The notes beneath the pieces are model-generated. The model had not been told where the DNA came from and did not search any database. It saw only the letters and a program-made list of their open reading frames with translations. Positions 1 through 11,294 of a DNA stretch of 64,000 nucleotides are shown piece by piece; within the stretch, counting starts at the first letter, position 1; each line of letters starts with the position of its first letter. Position numbers and translations under genes: made by a program. The DNA lies in the NCBI GenBank assembly GCA_030674185.1, contig JAPXFY010000015.1:20250780-20314779 (forward strand). Reading direction: 5' to 3'. The stretch comes from Monoplex corrugatus. Lineage: Eukaryota > Mollusca > Gastropoda > Littorinimorpha > Ranellidae.

Positions 1-378
1 AAAGCCAGAACAAGATTGAGGCAGCCGAGATGTGGTTTCTAAGAAGAATGTTGAGAGTTCCATGGACAGCAAAGAAAACAAACGAGACAGTCTTTGATGG
101 AGGCAGACACAAGACAATCATTCATAAGGAAGATTAGAAAAAGACAGGCAACATTTGTAGGCCATTTTATGAGGAAAGGGGAATTGGAGCACCTGGTCAC
201 AACAGGAAAGCTGGAGGGAAAGAGCACCAGGGAGAAAATATTGGACGGACTTGCAGAGTGGCTGAAGACAAAGAGGATGGAAGAGGCGCTCGAGGCACAA
301 AGGGATAGAAACAGATGGAAGGCCATGATCGCCAACGCCATGTGGCAAGGCACTTGATGATGATAATGATGATGATGA
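1..378 (+). pseudogene. 3' end of a non-LTR retrotransposon (RT C-terminal tail)
   Basis: Frame 1 reads AEMWFLRRMLRVPWTAKKTN, the tail that follows the RT domain in CFDP2-like/RTE-type LINEs of invertebrates. A one-base shift near position 95 moves the reading to the second frame, which continues through RKRQATFVGHFMRKGELEHL and ends MIANAMWQGT, then TGA. An ATG/GAT triplet run (about 350-380) follows, as expected for a LINE 3' terminus. The element is 5'-truncated by the window edge. The family-level call is from memory of such tails; the exact clade is not certain. The GAT run passes directly into a satellite monomer. Confidence 0.72.
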
Positions 379-589
379 TGATGCAATTATCATATTAATC
401 ACCAACCCAAACTGTGATAACAATCCCAGTTACCACTAACCCAAACTGGGATAACAACAATGAACTGAGGATGTTTTAATCATCATCATGTTTTTACGCG
501 TTATACTGTTTTATCTCAGGAAAATCAGCTTGTAAACTTTCGTTGTGTTTTAATGGGTCTTCATACTCGTTTACTATTAATCTTACTAT

Positions 590-753
590 CTAGATGGACT
601 TAAGGACCTGGCCACCTCATGGATTTATGTACAGGCTTATTGCTTGTGCCGTGATCATTCTGAATCTTCTCCATCACATGGCACCTGTAACGTTAGTGCA
701 TAAGGAATTCATTCCGAGCGCGGAGACGTCATCTTGAGAAACTGAAACTGAAA
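590..753 (+). mobile_element. SINE-like retroposon, 5'-truncated copy
   Basis: This 164-bp segment interrupts a satellite monomer. It matches the sequence at 6640-6905 (reverse strand) and 53722-53950 (plus strand): GTTTATGTGCAGGCTTAAGG-like, then GCCATG, CACATGGCACCTGT, and a tail of repeated GAAACT. It is flanked by an 8-bp direct repeat CTTACTAT at 582-589 and 754-761, consistent with a target-site duplication from LINE-mediated insertion. It lacks the 5' part seen in the other copies. No tRNA-like head was recognised. Confidence 0.7.
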
Positions 754-1769
754 CTTACTATTGATGATGGAATTACCTTCGCCAAACCATCTCCAGCTCA
801 AAATACGGTAATAGATATGAACCAGTATGTTCAGATCATTATATTTACGTTTTATCTCGTCGATTTATCTGGGCAAAAGCTGCCTATATCTCTTTATTGT
901 TTTTTAATGAGTCTTTATAATGATATGTAATTGATGATGCGATTATCACAACTAAATGATCTCCAACGCAAAATGTGATGATGAATTTTGATTTAGGATG
1001 TGTAACTGATTATACCTATTTGTTTTTCATTGTTATGTTTGAGCATATCAGCTTGTAATTCATTACCGTTTGTTAATGTGTCTTTGTGTATAATAATACA
1101 ATTATCTTAGTCAAATGAAGAAGAACTCAAATTCTGATTCTATAAATGATCTTATGACGTTGAAATCATCTTGTTAATACGTATTACACTGTTCGATCTA
1201 ACAAAAACAGCTTTCAGATTTTACCCTAGGTTAAAGAGTGTTCATAATCGTTTATAATAATGATGGAATAATCCAAGCCCGTGATTTCCAGCGCAAACTG
1301 TGATGATAGATATGACTTTAGTATATCTAAATCAATGTATCTGCATACGTTGTGTTGTTATATCTGAATGTATCGGCCTGTAAATCTTTACCGTATTTTA
1401 AAGGTTCTCTATAATCGTGTGTATTTAATGATGTAGGCATACTTATCTGAGCCCAATCATCACCAACTCAAATTTTGATGGCTAAAATGAATCAGGATGT
1501 TTAAATCAACACGTTTACACATATTACGCAATTAGATCTCAAGAAAATCAACTTGCAGATTATACCATACTTTAATGAGTCTTCATAATCGTTTATAATT
1601 AATGAGAGAATTATCTGAGCCAAATGATCTACAACACAAAATCTGGTGATAAATTATGAAACAGGATATTTTAATTATTATATCTACATGCGTTTTGTCG
1701 GTATATCTGAATACATGGGCCTGTAAATCTTCAGCGGAATTTGATGAGTTTTTTATAATCGTACGTAAT

Positions 1770-2027
1770 AATGAACCAGGAAAAACACGAAAGAAGAATA
1801 AGAACGCGTATTTAATACAAGACAAGACAGGCGCCAATTTTCGGCCAACTGGCCTTTGTCAAGCGTAAGATTACAAACAAACAAACACCAGATACAAAAC
1901 TTAGGAGAAAAAGACTGAAACTTCTCTGCTGCTCGGTCCACTGTGAGAAAAGGAATAAACTGACTTAAAATGACATCATAATGTGTTTCTGCTTGAACGC
2001 AGACAGTCATACTTGTTTTGGAGTTAG
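1770..2027. other. Non-satellite insertion inside the satellite array
   Basis: The type-A monomer beginning near 1600 ends at about 1769 and the next monomer begins near 2028. The 258 bp between show no satellite similarity. They contain a short palindromic GCCAATTTTCGGCCAACTGG and an AAAC-rich stretch. I do not recognise the family. Two 70-85 aa ORFs cover parts of it but have no protein-like features. Confidence 0.5.
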
Positions 2028-3598
2028 TAATGATGATGCGACTCTCTCAGCCAAAAAAACATCAACACAAATTCTGATACGGAATCTAAAATCAGGATGT
2101 TTAGATCATCATATTTAATCATGCTACACTATTTTGTCCCCAGGAAAGCAATCAGCACATTTTCTGCTCTTTTATGAGTCTTCGTAATCGTTTGTAATTA
2201 ATAATGGAATCATGTTTGCCAAAGAATCTGCATCGCAAAGTGTGATGGTCAACATGAATTAGGGATGTTTAATCGTTGTGTTTACATTTTCTTGTTGATT
2301 TATCTGGGAAAAAGCTACTGCCAAATCTTTACCATATTTTGTGTCTGAATAATCGTTTGTACTTAACGATACTGTTACATCCCGAAATGATCCAGAACTT
2401 AGTTTCTGATCGCAAACATCAGGTCAGAATGTTTAAATCATCATCTTCACACGTGATACATTTTTCTACTTCAACAAAAGCACCTTGGAAATTTTACCAT
2501 ATTTTAGTCTTGTATTCATTATCGTATATAATTAATGATGGAGTTATGAAAGTCATGTGATCTCTGAATAAACTCTGATGATAAATGTGAATTCAGGATG
2601 TTCAAATCAATCTATTTACATTTGTCTCCTTGCTTTATCTGGGTAAAAATTGTCTGTAAATCTGAGCCGTATTTTAATGAGTCTGTATAATCGTTGGTAA
2701 TTACTGATGCTATTATCTCAGCCCAATCATAACCAACTCAAAATTTGAGAACACAAATGAGATCGGGATGTTAAAATCATCACATTTACCCGTGTTACGA
2801 CCACTCTATCTAAACAAAATCGGCGTCTAATTTGTACCGTATTTTAATGAATCTTCATATTCATAACTAATGATGGAATTATCTTAGCCAAATGATCTCC
2901 AATACTAAATTTTATAAGATGTGATTTGAAATTGTTTTAATCATTACATATACATTTGTCTCGTCTCTTTGTCTCAAAGGAATGGCTGTAACTCTTAATC
3001 TTATTTAAATGGATTTTTATAATCGTTTGTAATTGATGATGCAGTTACCATAGCTATTTGATCTCCAATGTAAAATCTGATAATGAATAGTATTTCAGTA
3101 TGTTTAAATCATTATATCTACATGTATTTCGTTGTTATATCCGAGCATATCAGCCTGTAAATCATAACTGTGTGTTAATGAGTCTTTATAATTGTTTGTG
3201 ATTAATAATGCTATTATCTCAGCCAAATGAACAGTAACTCAAATTTTGATTTCATAGATGAACTTAAGAGGTTTAAATCATAATGTTTAGTCGTATTAGA
3301 CCATTCTGTCTTAAAAAAACAACCTACAAATTTTACCTGGGTTTAATCAGTCTCCATAATGATTTATAATTAATGATGGATCTCCAATGCAAAATGTGGT
3401 GATAAATATAAACTCAGAATATTTGAATACTAATATCTACACGCATTCTGTCGTTATACATAGGCCTCAAATCTCAGCCGTATTTTAATGAGTCTGTATA
3501 ATTGTAATTAATGATGCAATTATCTCAGCCAAACCATCACCAACTACAATTTTGCGATTGAAAATGAGCTCAGGATATTCATGTACATTTTCCTGTAT

Positions 3599-3726
3599 GT
3601 ATTGGACGGACTTGCGGAGTGGATGAAAACAGAGAAGGTGGAAGATTGCCCATGCAACAACAAAGGATAGATCCGTATGGAGGGCCATGATCGCCAATGC
3701 CATGCGGCAGGGCACATGATGATGAT
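3599..3726 (+). mobile_element. Very short 3' fragment of the same LINE as at 1-378
   Basis: This matches positions about 239-370: ATTGGACGGACTTGCGGAGT, then GGCCATGATCGCCAATGCCA and a short GATGAT run. It is about 125 bp, extremely 5'-truncated, and sits inside a type-B satellite monomer, which resumes after it at TTACCGAGTCTTCATAATCA. Confidence 0.75.
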
Positions 3727-4244
3727 GTTACCGAGTCTTCATAATCATTTGTATTATGGAATTATCGTAACCATCTGATCTCAAACGCAAAATCTCACGA
3801 TGAATATTAATTAGAATATTAAAATCAGTATATCTACATGTGTTTGTTGTAATATCTGAGCTTATCAGTTTTTGAATCGTTACCGTATTTCAAAGTTTGA
3901 ATAATCGTTTGTTATTAATGATGCATTTATCTCAGCTAAATAAACCAGACCTAAAATTCTGATTTAAAAATGAACGAAGGATAATAGCATCATCATTTTA
4001 CACGTGTTTCACAATTCTATCTTGACAAAAACAGCGTGTAAATTTTACCTTACTTTAATGAGTCTTCCATTATCGTTGATAAAGTAACGGAATTATTTCA
4101 GCCAACGGGCTTCCAACACAAAATTTGATAATAAATATGAATCCAAGATGTTTTAGTCATTATATCTACACTTGTTTCGTCGATGTATCTAAGTATATTG
4201 GCCGGCAAGTCATTACCATATTTCAATATTTTATAATCGTTTTG

Positions 4245-4342
4245 AACAAGAAACACTGGGTGCTGGATGGAACCTGGAGCACCAATGCCTCATCACTCTT
4301 CGCACAATCATCTCCCAAGCTCCCGACGCCATACGGAATTTG
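4245..4342. other. About 95-bp unidentified insertion in the satellite
   Basis: Between an A monomer ending near 4244 and the next starting near 4343 lies GC-richer DNA (CTGGGTGCTGGATGGAACCT, CTCCCGACGCCATACGG) with no match to the monomer. No target duplication is clear. It could be a truncated LINE 3' fragment, but I cannot place it. Confidence 0.4.
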
Positions 4343-5127
4343 ATGATGGAATTATCTCAGCCAAATGATTACCAACGCAAAATTGGATAACAAAACTGAA
4401 CTCAGGATGTTTAAATCATATTTACATGTTTCCGACCGTTTTGTCCGGAGAAAAAATTGCCTGTACATTGTCCTGTATGTCTGTGAGTCTTATAATCGTC
4501 TGTAATTAATTATGGAATCACCTCATCCAAATGATATCCAACACAAAATCTGATGATAAATATGAATTGAGGATATTTGAATCCTCTTACTTGAATTTGT
4601 CTATAATTTGTCTAAATCTACCTGATCAAGAACTGCCTGCAAATTTTTACCGTATTTTGTTATTTCTGAATACTTAGTGAAAAACAGCTTGTCGATTTTA
4701 TTGTATTGTAATGAAACTTCATTATTGGTTATGATTAATGATGGAATTATCTCAGCAAAATGTACGGGGACTCAAATTCTGATCCCACAAATGAGCTTTG
4801 GATATATAAATCATCATCTTTACACATATTACACAATTCTATTTTAAAAGAAACACTTTACAACTTTCGGACCATTGTTAATGAGTCTTCATAATCGTAT
4901 ATAATTAGTGATGGAATTATCTCAGCCAGCTGATCCCCAGCGCTAAATCTGATGATAAATATGAATTTACGACATTCAACTCATTATATTTACATTTGTG
5001 TCATTGATTTTTAGGGGCCATTACATCTGTGCTATATTTGAATGAATGTGCACAATCGTTTGTAGTTAATGATGCAATTACGTATCCTGGTCATCATCAA
5101 CTCAGATTCTGATACATTAATGAGTTC

Positions 5128-5197
5128 AGGATGTTTTAATCATTAAGTTTACCAGTTTTACACTGATGTTTTAATCATTAAGTTTACCCGTGTTACA
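5128..5197. repeat. 35-bp direct duplication inside a satellite monomer
   Basis: GATGTTTTAATCATTAAGTT followed by TACC and a TTTTACACT or GTGTTACACT end occurs twice in immediate succession, a local slippage duplication in a type-B monomer. Confidence 0.7.
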
Positions 5198-5692
5198 CTG
5201 TTCTATGACAGCAGAATCAGCTTGCAAATTTTACCATATTTTAATGAGTTTTCATACTTGTCTATTATTAATGATTGAATTATCTCAGCCACACAATCTC
5301 CAACAGAAAATCTGATGATAAGTATGAATTCAATTGTCTCGTCAATTTATCTGGTTAAACGTTCCTTGTAAAACTTTATTGTCTTTCAATTAGTTGATAT
5401 AATCGTTTATAATTAATGACGCAATTATCACAGCCACATGATCTCCAACGCAAACTTTCATGATAAATGTCAATGCAAGATGTTTAAATCATTCATGCTA
5501 ATTATATTTCGTTGTTAATATGAGCATATCAGCCTGTAAATCTTTACCGCATGTTAATGCATATTTATAGTCATTTGTAATTAATAATGTAATTATTTTA
5601 ATCAAACGAACAAGAACTCGAATTCTGATCCCATAAAGGAGCTTATAGTATGTAAATCATCACATTTACATGTGGTACACTATTCTAGCTAA

Positions 5693-5772
5693 CAAAAACA
5701 AACAAACAAACAAACACACACACACACAAACAAAAAACAAACAAACAAACAAAACAAAACAAAACAAAACAA
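5693..5772. repeat. CAAA/CA microsatellite expanded within a satellite monomer
   Basis: The type-B motif AACAAAAACA is expanded here into about 75 bp of AAAC, CA and AAAAC runs. Satellite sequence resumes with CAGCTGACAAAATTTACCAT, so the expansion is internal to the monomer. Confidence 0.8.
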
Positions 5773-6296
5773 AAAACAGCTGACAAAATTTACCATAGTT
5801 TAAACGAGTCTTCATAATCGTTTATAATTAATGATTGATCTCAGCCAAACAATCTCCAACGAAAAATCTGATGATAAATATGAATCAAGGATGTTCAAAT
5901 CATTACACCACCATGCGTTTTGTTGCTATGTCTGAGCATAGCGGCCTGTAAATCTTTACCACATTTTAATGAGTCTTTACGATCGTTTCTATTTAGTGAT
6001 GTAATTATTTCAACCAAATAACCACCAATTTGATTTGTGATAACGAAATTGAAATCAGGATACTTAAATCATCATATTTGCACGTGCTACATTATTTTGC
6101 CCTAAAAAAAGACCACAGCCTTGTACAAGTTCTCATTTGTTTTATGATCTTTAAGCTTTATAGTTGGTTATAATTGATGATGCAATTATGTCAGCCCAAT
6201 CCCCACCAACTGAAATTCTGACAACAAAAATGAGCTCAGGATATGTAAACCATTATGTTTACATGTGTTGCAGTATTCTATCTCAACAAAATCTTA

Positions 6297-6455
6297 GATT
6301 TATGTATGTAAGTATGTAAGCATGTATGTATGCATGTATACGCTCATATGTATGTAGGTATGTATGCATGTATACGCTCAGCGCTTAGATTTGATTTTGT
6401 CAAGATTTTGCGCTATATAAGTAAAATATATTATTATTATTATTTTTAATTTGTA
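6297..6455 (+). mobile_element. CR1-like LINE 3' tail with TATG microsatellite
   Basis: A TATG/TGTA run (6300-6375) is followed by AGCGCTTAGATTTGATTTTG, TCAAGATTTTGCGCTATATA and an ATT run. The same terminal block ends the CR1-like LINE at 31918-32095 and recurs at 32360-32430. Satellite sequence surrounds it on both sides, so it is a 5'-truncated insertion. Confidence 0.75.
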
Positions 6456-6639
6456 CCGTACTTTTTTTTCTTTTTTTTATTGAGTCTTCATAATCGTTTA
6501 TGATTAATGGCATAATTATCTAAGTCAAACGATTTCCAACTGACGATAAACATGAATTGTAGATGTTTTAATCATTATTATTTACATTTGTCTCATACAG
6601 CTGCTGAAATGTACTGTACACAAGAACAAATAACAAAGA

Positions 6640-6905
6640 CTGTAAACAAGTTTCAGTTTCTGTTTCTCAAGCTGACGTCTCCACGCTCGGAACGAATTCC
6701 ATATGCACTAACGTCACAGGTGCCATGTGTATGGTGACCATGGCACAAGCCTTAAGCCTGCACATAAACCCATCAGCTGGCCAGGTCCTGAGGCCCTACC
6801 TAGACTATGTTTTATACTGGTATTTTATCAGCCTACCGCTGGAACGATCTTGGTTACACGTAAATGACATGTGTATGTGTGTATCTTACCTTCAAAACAG
6901 GAACA
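6640..6905 (-). mobile_element. SINE-like retroposon, fullest copy
   Basis: Read on the minus strand it runs from GAAGGTAAGATACACACATA, through GTGTAACCAAGATCGTTCCA and GTAGGCTGATAAAATACC, to GCAGGCTTAAGGCTTGTGCC and a GAAACTGAAAC tail near 6645. The 5' half is shared with 53722-53850 and the 3' half with 590-753, so three copies define one element of about 260 bp. No coding capacity; probably mobilised by a LINE. A GGTAGGCTG box resembles an RNA polymerase III B-box, but I could not fit a tRNA. Confidence 0.68.
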
Positions 6906-6994
6906 TAGATATAAAGTAAATAAATAGATAATTAAACGTCTGAATCACAAACACACACAACCAGCTATTCTGTATAAACTCGTCTCAAATGACA

Positions 6995-7200
6995 GAACCC
7001 CCCCCCCCCCCTCCAAAGTCAGTGCCCTAATGCTCAACTGTCTATCAACTAGGTGAAGGCAATATTTTCTAAATCATATATAGGCCTACGTATTTAAGTA
7101 AGGGAGTGAGTGAGTGAGTGAGTAAATAAGTAAGCAAGTGAGTGAGTAAGTGAATAAGAAGTAAGTAGGTGAATAAATACATACAAAATAAAGGAATGTA
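6995..7200. repeat. C homopolymer and GAGT/AAGT simple repeats
   Basis: A run of about 13 C lies near 6999-7012, and 7095-7190 is GAGT, AAGT and AAAT tetranucleotide repeat. The overlapping minus ORF rich in SLTHSLTHS is the translation of this repeat. DNA from 7200 to 7740 holds nothing I recognise. Confidence 0.8.
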
Positions 7201-7745
7201 AAGAAATCAAAACAAAAAAACAACCAGGTAAGAGACGAAAATAACAAATAACAAATACATGCACATTACCCACATGCCCGCACACTATAAACAAACACAA
7301 TGGCAAATACTCACACTGATATTACAAACACGGAAACATTAATAGGTGACTAGATTTTCAGTCACTTCATCGTCACTTTCCTCATGTTAATCAACGGTTG
7401 CATCAACAGTAGAGGCTCTGAGTTGCAAAATAGTCAGTTATTATTAATGACCAATGTTTTCTGAATCTATTTGATTTACGAGCAAAATAAGTGCCATAGC
7501 AAACGCTTTGGCCCAATCGTCAGAAGAGGTAATTGTTGACATAACGCTTTCATGTCACGTGACTGTCTCGACCAATTAGGAATGTGGAATTCCCGCCCCA
7601 ATGACGATTGTTGTAACAAGAATACTATTATTTACTGCGTGTTCATTCGTTTTCTGTTTTTATTAAATTAATCAATCAAGAGCAACAGTTTTAAAAAGCT
7701 GGGATGCCACACTTTCCATAGGTATGAGGCACGGACTGTTTTTGT

Positions 7746-8392
7746 TTGTTTTTAAAGGGGGTAAAATATAGCAATATCACTTCACTAGAGTATGAATTAA
7801 TGATCACAGACGTCTTTCTGACTGATGCCAGATCTGTTCTTGAGGCCCTGCAGAACAACAAACAGCCCCGTCTGCAGGAAGCTCTACAAGACATCAAGAG
7901 CCCAAGAACAGTACTGCAGTGGGTGCCAGCACACTGCGGCATTGCTGGCAATGATGCAGCAGATAGAGCAGCAAAGGAGGGTGCCAGCCAAGAGCAGGAA
8001 GACAACCCTGTGACTTTGCAGAGATGACCACCATCATCAGGTCCCTGCACAACCAGCCACAGGCGGAGGACAGTTACCACCAGCTGTCCAGGCAACAGCA
8101 AGTCACCATATTCCGCCTACGAACTGGACATAACCGCTTAAATCACCACATGTCCAGAAAGCTCCGCCTTGTACCCTCTCCACTCTGCTCCTGTGGACTG
8201 GCAGAGCAGACAGCCGAGCACATATTGCAGGACTGCCCTGGTCTACGGAAGCTGAGGGACGAGATCTGGCCAGAGCCTGCCGGACTCCTGGAGAAGCTGC
8301 ATGGCTGTGTGGAGGCGTTGCAGAAGACTGCCGATTTCGTCATGAGATCTGGTCTCCACGTTTGACGGCGTTAGACAAGAAGAAGATGATCA
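7746..8392 (+). pseudogene. RNase H plus C-terminal region of a non-LTR retrotransposon (5'-truncated)
   Basis: The first frame (to 8027) has FLTDARSVLEALQ and the RNase H signature VPAHCGIAGNDAADRAAKEG, which carries the late His and Asp of the fold. A frameshift near 8012-8020 moves to the frame ending at 8365. That frame carries a CSCGLAEQTAEHILQDCPGL segment, the Cys/His-rich tail typical of I- and Jockey-type elements with RNase H, and ends FVMRSGLHV. The GAAGAAGATGA after the stop resembles a LINE 3' terminus. The EN, the RT and the first RNase H strands are missing. The open lengths suggest moderate age. Confidence 0.8.
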
Positions 8393-9285
8393 CAGAATAC
8401 ATTTCGAGCAAACCCAAAAATCAGCGGCTGACATCCTCGTACTTGTTTTGGCTCTAATTCAAAAACTGGGCCAGTCGCATGTCGACTCGTTCCTTGATGC
8501 AGAATATTTATCGTCAAGGGACGTCACTCCCCGTAACCTGCTTATTCGGAGATGTGCATGGACTGATGGATATAATATGTATGTGTGGTGATTCGTTCTT
8601 CAGCACTCCTGGAAGAAAAAGCATTGGAAGAGCTGCATTGAAATGTCCTGACTATGTCTTCAGTGTTGTTCTTTTGAGGTAATTATTTCAGTTTGAGTCA
8701 TTTTAGTGCGGTCAAAGTTCGTTCTATCACTTGAACTAGAGTCTAGTTGAAGTTGCAAGACTTCAACTTCAAGACATGATTATGATATAATGAATGATGA
8801 TCCGATGGATCATCGCCGCCATGTTACATTATTATATAATAATAATCAGCGCGCTTCAAGCCGATAGAATCAAAAGCAGGCGTGAAGACGTTTGCATTTT
8901 TTTAGCACTTGTTGCAGCAGTGGTTATTAATTTAATGCATGAAATTGGCAGACGCGTCTTATCACTTCAACACTTGTGTGCGCGTGAAGGAAGCATTTGA
9001 TTTAGTGATTTACCACAGTACAGACGAAATACAGGAGCCCAGCATTTAGATGAGGCTGCGACTTTTGTGAGTTGACCTGAGTTTTGAATTGAACTAGGCC
9101 TGTCTGCGTTTTAATTTTCAACTTGACGTATCGTTTAAACAAAGTAATGGTAATGATAACATCTTTATTTACTCTGTTGACAGTTTCATAATCATATGAT
9201 ATGTAAATACCGCATTATCATCATAATGATCATTGGCAATAATTTATTCATGTTTTGCATTTCCAGTCAGTTTGGACTGTTCCTA
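8393..9285. other. Unassigned single-copy DNA
   Basis: No homology recognised. The short ORFs at 8479-8682 and 8794-9000 have no domain features. A small hairpin GAAGTTGcaagacTTCAACTTC occurs near 8752-8775. Confidence 0.5.
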
Positions 9286-9287
9286 CA

Positions 9288-9715
9288 GTAGTACTGTAGT
9301 AGGCTTCTAGATCTAGTAGCAGTAGACTACTGAGTAGTGATAGCTGTTGTCTAGAAGTAGAATTAGTAGTGGTGCCAGTAGCAGTGCTAAATCAATAAGT
9401 TGTTTAGTTGTCTAGAAGTACTAGTGGCACAAATAGCAGTGCTAAATCGGTAGCAGTTGTAGTACTTAACAATGCAAGTAGTAGTAATAGCACCACTGGC
9501 AGTACAGCTGGCGTTGGAGCTTGTTCAAGAGGGATTCATTCAATCATTGCACTTGGACAGTTCCACATGCCCTCCACCCAGATCAGCCATCCATTATCAG
9601 GCAGACTTCCAGAGCCTCCACAAACCCTTTGCACTGGTAGGGTCTTGAAATGGGGGTGGGGTTTAGTTAGTTTTAGTATTAATACTAATAATAGTAATAG
9701 GGACATAACACATTA
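9288..9715. repeat. AGT/AGC-rich cryptic simple sequence
   Basis: Interspersed AGTAGT, AGCAGT and TAGTAG triplets with a local duplication of GTTGTCTAGAAGTA and AGCAGTGCTAAATC (9345-9360/9408-9420 and 9380-9395/9437-9450). The 102-aa Ser/Asn-rich ORF is its translation. Confidence 0.7.
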
Positions 9716-9789
9716 GCCGTTTGGCTATTTCAAATCCCATCATTTTTATTCTTTTCTTACACTCGTAGTCAAGATTTGTCATACGCCCA

Positions 9790-10330
9790 GTTTTTTTTTG
9801 ATGATTCATTCATCAGATTCGTATTTAAGTTCAATGTAATGTTTCCAATGGTCAAGCTAGTTTTTAAACGAGTTTGTGTTTTGTGCTCTTTTAATTTCGT
9901 TTGGTAATTTATTCCATACATGTGCAATTCTATTTGTCAAATAAAACTTTCTAATGTTAGTCTTGCAATATTCTATAAATATTTTATCAGTATTATTTCT
10001 TGTTTTGTCATAATTTATCAGTTTGAAAAATTCTGTTCTATCTACGTCATCTATATTGTTAAAAATCTTTAAACTTTGGATCAGATCTGCCCTCATTCTT
10101 CTTGCTTTTAAACGGTAAATTGAGTAAATTTTCTTATCTTTCTCTATATGAATAATTTTGAAAACCATGAATTAATTTAGTAACACTTCTTTGTATCTTC
10201 TCTATCAATGCTGACTGTCTTTTATAGACGTGGAAACCAAATAATGTTGCCATACTCCAAATGAGGCCTCACTAAGCCTTTGTATAAATATAAAAATGTC
10301 TCCACCACCAGAATGAAGGTTTCAATGTTG
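9790..10330 (-). pseudogene. C-terminal remnant of a CR1-like LINE
   Basis: The minus-strand frame 10168-9857 contains RRMRADLIQSLKIFNNIDDV, KFYLTNRIAHVWNKLPNEIK and NSFKN. This is the pattern of the RT C-terminus in CR1/Jockey-like LINEs (RRLRGDLI..FKI, NIRK..F..R..WN.LP, SFK). Further upstream on the same strand, with frameshifts, there is GVWQHYLVS, like the LEYG-type segment before it. Only the last roughly 170 residues survive, so this is a 5'-truncated insertion. Confidence 0.72.
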
Positions 10331-10439
10331 CGGACTGGGATTGAATTTGATATATCGCATCTTGAGTTTATGGTTCTGTCAGAAGAACCAGTTTGCTCAC
10401 ATAAAGAGAAAATTGTAGCATGAAGGTTGAACCCACACT

Positions 10440-10680
10440 CCCTGCATAGAGTTTTAAGAGGAGGAGGAAGAGCAGTTGCAGCAGAGTAGTAGTAGTGGCT
10501 GTAGTTGTGGTGGGTCTAGTAACAGGAGCAGAAGATACTATAGTGGAAGTAGACTAGTGCAGTGGAAGCAATAGAGGTAAGGGTTTTACTATTAGTAGAG
10601 ATTTCTGCAGTAGTAGTACTAGCAGAAGTAGTTGCAGCACTTCACAGTAAAAGTAGTTGTAGCAGCTGCAGTAGTGTGTG
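10440..10680. repeat. AGT/AGC-rich cryptic simple sequence
   Basis: GAGGAGGAAGAGCAGTTGCA followed by AGTAGTAGTAGTGG and AGCAGAAGTAGTTGCAGC stretches, the same composition as 9288-9715. Confidence 0.7.
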
Positions 10681-10904
10681 ACAGTCAGATGGGTACAGGA
10701 CAGAGGTGTTTTTTTATCTCCAAGGTAAACATGTGTGCAGACCTGCCACTGGCTAAACCCTCATTGTATGTATCTGCATGCAGACTATCAAATATGCATG
10801 CTAAAAATCCTGTGATTAGTCATGTCAGTGGCTGGCTTCTTGTTTTAGAAATATGAAAATTCCCAAGCATGCACATCCACAGAAGATACAAACTGTGGTA
10901 AAAC

Positions 10905-11205
10905 AGCATTATGGAATGTAGTCAGCTCTGCAAACTGTGTAACAGTGTAATGGAATGTAGTCAGCTCTGCAAACTGTGTAATTAATATAATGGAATGTAG
11001 TCAGCTCTGCAGACTGTGCAACAGCATAATGGAATGTAGTCAGCTCTGCAAACTGTGTAATTAGTATAATGGAATGTAGTCAGCTCTGCAGACTGTGCAA
11101 CAGCATAATGGAATGTAGTCAGCTCTGCAAGCTGTGCAACAGCATAATGGAATGTAGTCAGCTCTGCAAGCTGTGCAACAGCATAATGGAATGTAGTCAT
11201 ACTCA
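10905..11205. repeat. 39-bp minisatellite, about 7.5 copies
   Basis: The unit contains TAATGGAATGTAGTCAGCTC followed by TGCAAACTGTG and CAACAG or ATTAAT. GTCAGCTC starts fall at 10921, 10960 and 11000, giving a 39-40 bp period. The minus ORF with FHYAVAQLAELT repeats is a by-product. Confidence 0.88.
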
Positions 11206-11294
11206 TATCACCTGACAATTGTAACAGCTTGAGTTATCAATGCCCCACGAAAAGGTCTTCTAGTTCTGTTATGTGTAATGCCCATTGAGTCCTT

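Larger units (their letters stand above)
360..6605. repeat. Diverged satellite array, about 168-bp monomers alternating A/B (about 336-bp dimer)
   Basis: Monomers share a core such as AATGATGGAATTATCTCAGC, a middle part GATGTTTAAATCAT and an end TTTTAATGAGTCTTCATAA. Starts fall near 763, 933, 1095, 1259, 1428 and 1600, giving 162-172 bp spacing. Type A has TCTCCAACGCAAAATCTGAT and either a TCTGAGCATATCAGCCTG or a GATTTATCTGG variant. Type B has CCAACTCAAATTCTGAT and ACACTATTCTATCT. A and B mostly alternate, with occasional A-A or B-B neighbours (for example 763/933, both A). I estimate about 30 monomers after removing insertions. Divergence between monomers is high, so the array looks old. 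Short ORFs inside it are accidental. Confidence 0.85.

Noticed and set aside
6640..6905. tRNA-derived head or a pol III promoter in the SINE-like element
   Set aside because: A GGTAGGCTG box is visible, but no A box at proper spacing and no cloverleaf could be drawn by eye.
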